A stretch of DNA of 64,000 bases, from assembly GCF_002741075.1 (NCBI RefSeq), contig NZ_CP016634.1, positions 1,713,501 through 1,777,500 of the forward strand. The letters run 5' to 3'. Origin of the DNA: Pseudomonas putida. Its GTDB lineage: Bacteria > Pseudomonadota > Gammaproteobacteria > Pseudomonadales > Pseudomonadaceae. The notes below the pieces were generated by a model, which was not told the DNA's origin, did no database searches, and saw only the letters and a program-made list of their open reading frames with translations. This document shows, one piece after another, positions 16,934 through 25,700 of the stretch. Made by a program: the position numbers and the translations under genes. Every line of letters starts with the position of its first letter. The stretch's first letter is position 1.

Positions 16934-18163
16934 ATGTCACAGGGCAACATCATTATCGCGGGCGTTAATCCGAGGGAGGCGAACCTCAAGCGAAAACTCC
17001 GTGAACACTTGCATACTCTGGGCTTCACCAGAACTGATGAGGGTGCCTTGCGAGCGCCCGGCAATGACAAGGATGCGATCCGGGTGTTGCATGGAGCTCA
17101 ACGGGAGGAGCGCCTCATCGCCAGCAGCAACTTTGTAGCTCGAGCGGGTGCGAAACTGATGCAATATTTCGCCTCAGGTACCGAGGTGATTCCCAAGAAA
17201 ATTTCCCCTGCCCTGGAGCGGGTTTCGTCGGGCACCTGGCAGAGCGACTTATTCCGTCTGGCATCGCTTTCGTGGTCCGTCCCGGTGTCCAGCGGCTTCG
17301 GCAGGCGGTTGCGCTATCTGGTGTGGGATCAATCCAATGGCAAGCTAATGGGCATCATTGCCGTGGGTGATCCAGTGTTTAACCTAGGTGTGCGGGACAA
17401 ATTCATCGGCTGGAACTCGCATGATCGAGGCGCGCGCTTAGTCAACATCATGGATGCCTACGTCCTCGGAGCGCTCCCTCCTTACAACTCCTTGCTCTGC
17501 GGCAAACTGATCGCTTGCCTGCTTCGAAGTCGTGATCTTTACAACGACTTCGCCCATGCCTACGGAGCCACCACGGGCATAATCTCTCAGGAGGAGAAGC
17601 GGGCGCGCCTGATGGCCGTCATCACCACGTCTTCGATGGGCCGTTCCTCGGTATACAACCGTCTAAAAATCAATGGCACAGAGTACCTTAAATCAATCGG
17701 CTACACCGGCGGCTGGGGACACTTCCATATTCCTGATTGGTTGTTCCTGGAACTGCGTGACTATCTGCGCCACATTGATCACACCTATGCTGATCATCAC
17801 GCGTACGGCCAAGGGCCGAATTGGCGATTGCGCACCACCCGCGCAGCCCTGAAGGCGCTGGGTTTCAAGGATGACCTGATGCGTCACGGCATCCAACGCG
17901 AAGTCTTTATCTGCCAACTGGCAACCAATGCGACGAAGATCCTACAAACAGGCAAGGGTAAGCCGGATATCCGGTCTCTTCAGACAGTGAAGCAAATCGC
18001 AGATCAGGCGCTGGATCGCTGGGTGATCCAACGGGCCGCTAACGTCCCCGATTACCGGCGGTGGCGGTCATCGGACCTAATTTCTTTGTTTGGTAGCCAA
18101 GCACAATTGCTGCGCCCCGAGTTCCAGTTGAATAACGAGAAGGCGAAAGCTTTCGGACACTAA
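16934..18163 (+). CDS. druA: Druantia type I protein DruA (DUF4338)
   Basis: This 409-residue protein carries a DUF4338 domain (about 100-275): GRRLRYLVWD, then GIIAVGDPVFNLGVRDKFIGW and a second conserved half LLCGKLIACLLRSRDL. DUF4338 is the hallmark of DruA in Druantia anti-phage systems and is also found in some transposase-like proteins. AGGAAG precedes the ATG at good spacing. It is followed 20 bp later by druB and heads the five-gene set druABCDE, whose gene order and sizes match type I. The biochemical function of DruA is not established; nucleic-acid binding is a reasonable inference. Confidence 0.9.
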   Translation: MSQGNIIIAGVNPREANLKRKLREHLHTLGFTRTDEGALRAPGNDKDAIRVLHGAQREERLIASSNFVARAGAKLMQYFASGTEVIPKKISPALERVSSGTWQSDLFRLASLSWSVPVSSGFGRRLRYLVWDQSNGKLMGIIAVGDPVFNLGVRDKFIGWNSHDRGARLVNIMDAYVLGALPPYNSLLCGKLIACLLRSRDLYNDFAHAYGATTGIISQEEKRARLMAVITTSSMGRSSVYNRLKINGTEYLKSIGYTGGWGHFHIPDWLFLELRDYLRHIDHTYADHHAYGQGPNWRLRTTRAALKALGFKDDLMRHGIQREVFICQLATNATKILQTGKGKPDIRSLQTVKQIADQALDRWVIQRAANVPDYRRWRSSDLISLFGSQAQLLRPEFQLNNEKAKAFGH

Positions 18164-18183
18164 GGGATGCAAGGAGGCAGGCC

Positions 18184-19851
18184 TTGGATTACGCCGTCAA
18201 TACGTTAACAAACCAGGTTGAGTCAGCAGAGCAGGCCACACGCAAGGGACGTTATGTGTGCCCGATCTGTCGCGCAAAGGTATTACATCGGGCTGGGATC
18301 AAGCAGAAAAAGTGCTTTGCTCATTGGCCAGGTTTCGGCTCGGCACAGTGCGATAATTTTGTGCCAGGCCTGCACGGTCAGCATGGAGCCGGGCTCGCAT
18401 TGTCGGCGCGGCCCATGCGTAGTATGGAACTACGGCTGAAAATTGAGAGAGGGAGAAACCGCGCTGCCTGGTATCTGGAACTAACACTACCGTCTTGTCG
18501 GCCCTGCGACGCGAGTTTCACCCTGGACGTAGGCAATGGGATTCTTCAAGAGATTGACATGCGCGGAATGCCGAACGGCCGCCGCGTGACTGCGGAACTT
18601 TCGCAAGAGAGTTTTCGCATCGTGTCGTTCCAAGGCACCCCCGATCGGCATTTTACCGATGGTGTAGAGCGCACCTGTCACGGATTGCCCACCTTCGGGG
18701 CCGCAGTATTTACGGCCTTGGCAGGGGACAGAACGCCGGGCTTTCCCAGAGCCCAGGAGCTCAGAACGGACGGTAGCTACGCTCTGTTGTGGAAGGCACC
18801 GGAGAACCTGAATTTTCCAGAGGAACTGGTTCCTGATAAATTTCACAGTCGTGAGGGTTGGAACCTAGCTCTTATTACGGTGCCCACGTCACCTTCCGAT
18901 GCCTGTGCAGAATGGCTGGAGTCCTTGACCGGCTTGACCATCAATGGGGCCGTGCCAAGTATTTCAATCGCTTGGCCGTTCTTGACCCAGAGTTCCAGTT
19001 TAAATTCCGCCGAATGCGTTGCCTCGACCGCAATCATCCTCACAGCCCGAGGAATGCCGGTAGGGCAGACCGCTAACGGGCCAACCATGTTACTGCTGAG
19101 CGGGCAGAATCGGCTTTCGGCAACAGGAGTGGATCGAGATCCGGCACTATTTGCCTTGATACCTGACAGCCGTCAGCAGTTCCACGTGGCCAACGCTGGT
19201 ACGTCGGAGATTGAAAAATACGTATCGACGACCTTCAACGTCGACGCTGCGATCGATTTGCCTGGGGTGGAGGTGGCTTTCACTAACACCGCCGGCGTGC
19301 GCTTGGTCGTGCCCTTCGAAGGAGCCCGATGCAAGGAATGTATCGCCTTGGCCAGGCTCAATCAGATGAGACTGGAATACCTGTCAATACCTCCTGGTGC
19401 GTCGGGCTCTGTTTACCTCGAACGCGCTGCCACTGGCCTCAAGTACGAGCTGGCAGCAAGTGATCTGAGCGCGCCTCACAACCAGCATCAGCGCTTGTTT
19501 ACGCCAGAACTACAAGCGATCGTTATTGACGGTTTGATTGATGCTGCATGCCACGTCGACCTCGACCTAGGCGGCTTCGGCAGGCTGCGTTTACGTGGTA
19601 GCGCACAGTGCCCGTCGGACATCGCTGTGCCATGTCTCGGGCCATCTATACGCTTGCGGCTGCGCAGCTTTATGACGCAATTGCAGTGCTCTGCGCCGGC
19701 CCACATTGACGCCGACGATGTCCAGTTGGTTTACGCGTTCGGCGCCCTCCAACCACAACCTCCGCTAATTCCGCATTACCGTGCCTTGATCAAGGACGTT
19801 ATCGCCTGCGGTTTTGAGGTCAAATCTTCAGGAAAAAGTGTCTCGCCATGA
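18184..19851 (+). CDS. druB: Druantia type I protein DruB
   Basis: This is a 555-residue protein. The N-terminus has a zinc-finger-like cluster (CPICRAKVLHRAG then CFAHWPGFGSAQC, residues about 22-58) reminiscent of the CoiA/nuclease-associated finger. The remainder is beta-rich with no domain I can name. The start is TTG with a strong AAGGAGG 6 bases upstream; a nearby ATG is out of frame. Its stop overlaps the druC start by 4 bp (ATGA). Assignment as DruB rests on position between DUF4338 and coiled-coil genes and on matching size. Molecular role unknown; the finger suggests DNA or RNA contact. Confidence 0.82.
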   Translation: MDYAVNTLTNQVESAEQATRKGRYVCPICRAKVLHRAGIKQKKCFAHWPGFGSAQCDNFVPGLHGQHGAGLALSARPMRSMELRLKIERGRNRAAWYLELTLPSCRPCDASFTLDVGNGILQEIDMRGMPNGRRVTAELSQESFRIVSFQGTPDRHFTDGVERTCHGLPTFGAAVFTALAGDRTPGFPRAQELRTDGSYALLWKAPENLNFPEELVPDKFHSREGWNLALITVPTSPSDACAEWLESLTGLTINGAVPSISIAWPFLTQSSSLNSAECVASTAIILTARGMPVGQTANGPTMLLLSGQNRLSATGVDRDPALFALIPDSRQQFHVANAGTSEIEKYVSTTFNVDAAIDLPGVEVAFTNTAGVRLVVPFEGARCKECIALARLNQMRLEYLSIPPGASGSVYLERAATGLKYELAASDLSAPHNQHQRLFTPELQAIVIDGLIDAACHVDLDLGGFGRLRLRGSAQCPSDIAVPCLGPSIRLRLRSFMTQLQCSAPAHIDADDVQLVYAFGALQPQPPLIPHYRALIKDVIACGFEVKSSGKSVSP

Positions 19852-21737
19852 GTTACTACTACAGCCAGGAGGCCAGAGTTCGGATCTCGGCGTTCGACCA
19901 GCAGTCCCTTACCGAGTTTATTGAGGAAGTACCGCATAGCTATCGAAAATCCTGCTATGACCGGATGACCGCCATTGACGGTTTTCGCAGCGGGACACCC
20001 ACTGACTTCAAAGCCAAGCAAAAGCGACTCATCAGTCATCTATTGCATCCACTGGGTGGCCAGAAGAGTGAAGCCGATTGGAAGGCCTTCGCCAACTTCT
20101 GGGTAGAGTGGGCGAGAAATCATCTGCACAAAGATTTCCCCGCAGGTGACAAATTGCCGCCCGCTAATGATGCGGGCCCGCTTTTTCTGGCGAAGCTCGT
20201 TGAACGTTTCCCGGATGCCCCACGCGAGACGGTAGAGCGCTTGATCGCGTTTAGTGGGTTCGCTGACCACGCCGACACTCAGACAGAACTGAGCAAATTC
20301 CGCACTGCGGCCATAGTGGCGCGTGATCGACTGTTTGAAGCCTTGCCGGATCGCGTCGGCACTCTAGAGGACAGCGTTGAGAGCCTTGAAGCGACAGATG
20401 ATGCTTTTGTCGAACAGCTCAATGCACTGCGCTTGAAGGATGACAACCTAGCTGGAGAACTGCGTGACATCAGGGAGCGCGCCACTGAGTCGACGCGCGA
20501 CCTCGCCGAACTTCGCGCACTGACAGAACGCCTCCTTGCCGCGGATGAGCAGTTGGTATCGACCGTCCGCGCATTGGAAGAGAACGCCATGCGCGCCGGT
20601 GCTTCCGACGAAGCAGCCCAAGACGACATCCGTTCCTTGAGCGAAGCAGTGAAGGTGCTGTCTGAGCGGTCAGGTGCTTGGGATGAGATGACGGCACACC
20701 TCAGTGCGATCGAAAACCGGCTAAAGCCTATCACTGCACGCGAAACGGCTTGGGTAGAGACCACAGAAGCTGTAGCGCGGCTGTCAGAACGCCTGGAAAC
20801 TTTGCAAAGTAGCGTTGGTACAGTAAGGAGCGAGTCACCCCCTACGTCGCAGGTTCGTCTGTTTGAAGCAGAGCCTCAGGGGCCACTTGTCGAGATCCTA
20901 AGCGTGGAGACTGCGTGCGATTTGATCTCCACCAACCTACAAGCATGCGGTTTCGTCAAAGGGACAGCACTGACCGTTGCACGTCAAATCATAGCCGCGC
21001 TTGCCGCCGGTCAGTTGATCCAATTTACCGGGTCGTTGGCGGACGTGGTCGCTGACGCACTGGCTGCGGCCGTGGGTGGATCAAGCTACCACGAGTGGCG
21101 CATCCCTGTCGGCCTTGTCTCGGATGAGGCAGCGGCGGAATGCCTGGAAATAGTGGGAGAGACCTCAGGCTGCCTAGCCCTGAAAGGCGCAAATCGCTCC
21201 GCCTTTGAAGTCTATGGCTCAGCCATTCGCGAGGTGATTACCCGCCGTCAACTAGCGATGTCCGTCTACCCCCGACTTGCGCTGGTCGCCTCGTGGGCCC
21301 AGGGACCCGCAGCATTTCCAGGCGGTGGCACACTTGCCGAACTCGGCCCGGTTTTTGATACCGATGTGCTTCCCATGCGTGGCGTAACTTCCCGATTGAT
21401 CAATGTGAAGTATGGTCATCTCGCGCAAGAGTCATGGGACCAACTTGAGGGCTTCGACAGCGGCATGTCCGGTGCTCTCGTGGCGGAGTTGGAGGAACTG
21501 CTGAAAGAGGCGGGCTTTCAGCCGGGCAACCTTTGGAGAAGATGCGCCGAACGAGCCTATCTGCGCTTACGGACTGCTGCAGGAAGCAGCGAGGAAGGGG
21601 ACCTGTATGCTCTTTTAACGGCATGGGCACTGCCTTGGGCAAAGAGTACAGGCGGTCCGGTCGACGATTTAGCCCGCCTGGCAGAGCAGGTCATGGCTCA
21701 ACACCAGGCTGAAACTTCGCATCTCGAGGGGGCCTAG
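19848..21737 (+). CDS. druC: Druantia type I protein DruC (coiled-coil protein)
   Basis: This is a 629-residue protein. Residues about 150-335 form long heptad-rich coiled coils (LEDSVESLEATDDAFVEQL and similar). The C-terminal part contains QIIAALAAGQLIQFTGSLAD, which resembles a P-loop region lacking the GKT, so it may be a degenerate ATPase fold; that is a guess. The gene overlaps druB by 4 bp, and druD begins directly after its stop with no spacer. It probably acts as a structural or scaffold component of the complex. The call as DruC is by operon position and length. Confidence 0.82.
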   Translation: MSYYYSQEARVRISAFDQQSLTEFIEEVPHSYRKSCYDRMTAIDGFRSGTPTDFKAKQKRLISHLLHPLGGQKSEADWKAFANFWVEWARNHLHKDFPAGDKLPPANDAGPLFLAKLVERFPDAPRETVERLIAFSGFADHADTQTELSKFRTAAIVARDRLFEALPDRVGTLEDSVESLEATDDAFVEQLNALRLKDDNLAGELRDIRERATESTRDLAELRALTERLLAADEQLVSTVRALEENAMRAGASDEAAQDDIRSLSEAVKVLSERSGAWDEMTAHLSAIENRLKPITARETAWVETTEAVARLSERLETLQSSVGTVRSESPPTSQVRLFEAEPQGPLVEILSVETACDLISTNLQACGFVKGTALTVARQIIAALAAGQLIQFTGSLADVVADALAAAVGGSSYHEWRIPVGLVSDEAAAECLEIVGETSGCLALKGANRSAFEVYGSAIREVITRRQLAMSVYPRLALVASWAQGPAAFPGGGTLAELGPVFDTDVLPMRGVTSRLINVKYGHLAQESWDQLEGFDSGMSGALVAELEELLKEAGFQPGNLWRRCAERAYLRLRTAAGSSEEGDLYALLTAWALPWAKSTGGPVDDLARLAEQVMAQHQAETSHLEGA

Positions 21738-22772
21738 ATGAGATGGCAAGCACTGTCCCGGCACGAGGCACAAAGCATCTTGGCCAATGGCCTAAGTTGC
21801 ACCACCCAAGGCGAAGGTCTGCGGATCGCCGCTATCGCGGAATGTCTCCGTGCTGCCTGCTTCCTACGCGCGATGCCTACCGAAAATCGGGGCGCGTGGA
21901 CACCTGTGGCTTCACTCAGCCTGACCAGCCTGACCCGAAAACATCTTGGGCCAATTTGGCCAGGGATGCTGGATGACACGGAGGCCAAACCTGGCGTACT
22001 GAGCATTCTCGACAGCCTAGAGCAGATCGGCGATTTGGTTCGGGTTGAAAAAGGATGGTTGCCTCCTCCTCCACGAGCGATCAGGTCTCAGGACGGCTAC
22101 GCGGTCGTACTGGGTGGCGGACCCTCACCGCGTTTCCCGCGAAGCGTTAAGGCTAGGGCACTCGGGCGAGTGCGGGTGATACCGACGTCACTCTGTGCGG
22201 GATGGCTGGATATGGGCGACCCGAGTGACTGGATCGGTGCGCCTCTTGAGGGATTGGCAACCTGGTCTTCTAACTTTCTCATGCAAGCGTCCAGACGTTT
22301 TACCTCTTGTCCAACGGATGTCGCGCCTGTATCCGCGTATGTGCAGGGACGTTGGTCTGAGCTGGTAAGTCAGCCCAGTAACTCCGGACACTTCCTGGCC
22401 AAGTGTCGAACCGAGAACATAGTGAGTTATTTCATAGGCAAGTTTCACTGCGGTCGGCTTGAACAGTTGACATCCATCGAGGCATCTGACGCACGTCGCC
22501 TGCGCTTCTATCTGGATCTCGAAGCGGGCCGGCCTTGTAAGATGCAAATAGAAAGCTCCCCACGGTTTGTGACCTTGCGATCGTATCGCCGGCTTCCGCC
22601 TGAGCAGGAGAAGGCACTGCTGCTCGGCTGGGAATTACCTAGAACCGAGAGTGATCATGCCGGGTTGAAAATCCATGTAATACCAGTCGAAACATTCCCC
22701 ATTGTGCGCTGTGCGCTTGAGGGATTAGGCATTGTTTTGGTCGAGCGCGGCGGCGCACAAGGAAGGATCTAA
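21738..22772 (+). CDS. druD: Druantia type I protein DruD
   Basis: This is a 344-residue protein with no recognisable catalytic motif. The ATG abuts the druC stop and the TAA overlaps the druE ATG by one base, so translation is coupled on both sides. Position, length and context match DruD of type I Druantia. The function is unknown. The sequence is mixed alpha/beta and lacks a signal peptide or membrane segment, so it is presumably cytoplasmic in complex with the helicase. Confidence 0.82.
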   Translation: MRWQALSRHEAQSILANGLSCTTQGEGLRIAAIAECLRAACFLRAMPTENRGAWTPVASLSLTSLTRKHLGPIWPGMLDDTEAKPGVLSILDSLEQIGDLVRVEKGWLPPPPRAIRSQDGYAVVLGGGPSPRFPRSVKARALGRVRVIPTSLCAGWLDMGDPSDWIGAPLEGLATWSSNFLMQASRRFTSCPTDVAPVSAYVQGRWSELVSQPSNSGHFLAKCRTENIVSYFIGKFHCGRLEQLTSIEASDARRLRFYLDLEAGRPCKMQIESSPRFVTLRSYRRLPPEQEKALLLGWELPRTESDHAGLKIHVIPVETFPIVRCALEGLGIVLVERGGAQGRI

Positions 22773-25700
22773 TGAACAACACGTCCATGGCAGAGGCTGT
22801 CGGGGTGCACGAGACCGCGAAAAGTCTCACCGAAAGCTTGCGGCAGTATATCGAGGCGCAATATCACATCCGGGATGAAGGACTGGTCAGGGAGCGCCAC
22901 GCGCTTTTGCAAGCCAATGCTACCATCGCCCAGACCCCCTACGTGGAGGCCACGCAAGTCTATAAAACAGGTGAAGCTTATCAGCACTTGGCCATCCCGC
23001 CGGCGGCTGCTTCAGTGTTGAACGACTTGTCCGGGATGGGCTTGGGACTCTATCCCCGCCCCTATGAACATCAGGCGCAGGCCTTGAGCGCATTCTTGGG
23101 TGATGAGTCGGCGGACTTAGTCATCGCGACTGGTACGGGCTCAGGAAAAACCGAAAGTTTTCTCATGCCAGTGATTGGCTCCCTGGCAATCGAGGGAGCA
23201 GAGCGGCCAAAGTCCGCATCAATGCCCGGGTGCAGGGCCATGCTCTTGTATCCCATGAACGCACTAGTCAATGACCAATTGGCGCGAATTCGTCGCATTT
23301 TTGGCAACGCCGACGCAGCGGGTATCTTGCAGCAGGGCCGGACATTGCCAATTCGCTTTGGCAGTTATACCGGGCGCACGCCTTACCCGGGCAAGCGGGA
23401 AAGTAGCCGCGATGAACGCTTCATCAAGCCGCTGTTCGAGCAATTCTACAAAAGGGTCGCCAACGTCCCGGCAGTCCAGGGCGAGTTGGCTAGGATCGGC
23501 CGCTGGCCGAGCAAAGATCTCGTGGGCTTTTATGCCGATGACTCGGTGCAGACCAAGACCTATTCGTCGGGTAAGCGGCAAGGCAAACAGTTCATTTCCA
23601 AAAACTGGAAAGGGCGACTCCTCACGCAGCCTGGTGACCGTGAGTTGATGACGCGTGACGAAATGCAGGTGCGCTGCCCCGAACTGCTAATCACCAACTA
23701 TTCAATGCTCGAATATATGCTAATGCGTCCCATCGAGCGGGACATCTTCGAACAGACCAAGGACTGGTTGAAAAGTGATGTTCGCAACGAGTTCATTCTG
23801 GTACTCGATGAAGCACACATGTACCGCGGAGCGGGTGGGGCAGAGGTCGCGCTGCTGATTCGTCGACTCTGCGCCCGCTTGGACATCCCACGCGAGCGTA
23901 TGCGCTGCATTCTGACCAGTGCGAGTCTGGGCAGCGAGGAGGCTGCAGCGTACAACGGTGAGCGGTTTGCCCGCGACTTGACCGGTTTACAAGAAAGCTC
24001 GCCGCGTCGACTTCGCGTCATTCAAGGTACCCATGAACTCCGGCCCGGTGACCGCAGCATCACCGATGCGCAAATGCAAGCGCTGGCCTCTTTGGATCTG
24101 CCTGCGTTTCAGCGCGCGGCAAACGACTTGTCATCAGCGATGCGTGCGCTGAATGACCTGGCTCGAGCACTCGGCTGGGACTCGTTCCAAGGCTCGGATC
24201 ACGCCGGGCTGCGGAACTGGCTGTTCGAGAACCTCACTGAGTTTGGCCCCTTGGAGAGGCTGATCGAGCTGGTCTCAGGCAAAGCCGAAAAGCTTGATGA
24301 CCTCGGCGAAAAACTCTTCGGTAGGACGCAGGACAACAGCCCAGAAAAGGCCACCGATGCGTTGCTGGCGCTGGGAAGCTACGCCCAACGACGTGCGGAT
24401 GGCCGGGTTTTATTACCGACGCGGCTCCACCTGTTTCACCGCGGCTTGCCGGGACTCTATGCATGCATTGATCCTGATTGCTCCAGTCGTCACGGTAAAC
24501 ACGAGGGCTCAACTGTCCTGGGAAGCCTGCGCACCAAGCCCTCGACGCAATGCAACTGCGAGTCCAAAGGTCGAGTGTTTGAATTTCTGACCCATCGTGA
24601 TTGCGGTGCTGCCTTCGTGCGCGGCTACGTGAACGCAGCCATGGATTTCGTCTGGCACCAACCCAATGGCCCGTTCTCCGAAGCGGGTACGGCGGCGTTG
24701 ATGCCAGTGGATATTTTTGTTGAGGAAACGACGCACCCGCGAAGCCGTCACCGCGACAAATGGCTGCATATTTCGACGGGCATCATGAGCTCGACCAGCC
24801 AGGAAGGGGTCGAGGGGTTTCGCAGGGTGCGAGTGCCGGACAAAACGCCAATAGGGGAACCAATTACCTTCGATAATTGCCCCGTCTGCACGCGAAGGAT
24901 CCGCAATGGTAAAGATGAACCCTCAAAGATCATGGACCACGTGACCAAGGGGGAGGCACCGTTTACTACTCTGGTTCGAACCCAGATGGCCAGGCAGCCA
25001 GAGAGCAGGGTCGTGGATGCCCGCCACCCGAACGGTGGGCGCAAGGTCCTTATCTTTTCGGACGGCCGGCAGAAAGCGGCTCGTCTGGCACGAGACATTC
25101 CTCGCGACATCGAATTGGACGTCTTCCGGCAAGCGATTGCCTTGGCCTGCCAAAAACTGCGAGATATTTCGCGGGAACCGCGGCCTACGCAAGTGCTTTA
25201 CACAGGTTTTCTAGCAGTTCTCAGCGAGTTTGACCTGCCGCTGTTTGATGGCGTTGACGCGCGCAAGGTCGCCGACGCGATTGCACTGTACAAACGCGAT
25301 TGCGACTCTGATTTGGAAGAGGCACTACAACAAAACGGTCTGCCTCCAGAGTTGCCAGCACGCTATCGCATCGCTTTGCTCAAGCTGCTGTGCAGTAGCT
25401 ACTACTCATTGACTGGGACCACCATTGGCTACGTCGAGCCAGTCACCACCAAGCTGAGGAAAATCAAACAAGATCTCGTTGCGGCGGGTGTAACAATCGC
25501 GGACCAGGACCTGCGAGCACTGGCCATCGGCTGGATAGAAATGCTGCTGCAGGACTTTGCGTTTGACAAATCGATTGATCGTATCCTGCGTATCAAAGCG
25601 GCGGGATATGGAAAACCATCGTGGAGCAGCAACGGTAAGTTTGACAAAGCGCTGAGAGAGGCACTCGCCACCCATCTGCCCGGTCACTTGGCAACACTAG

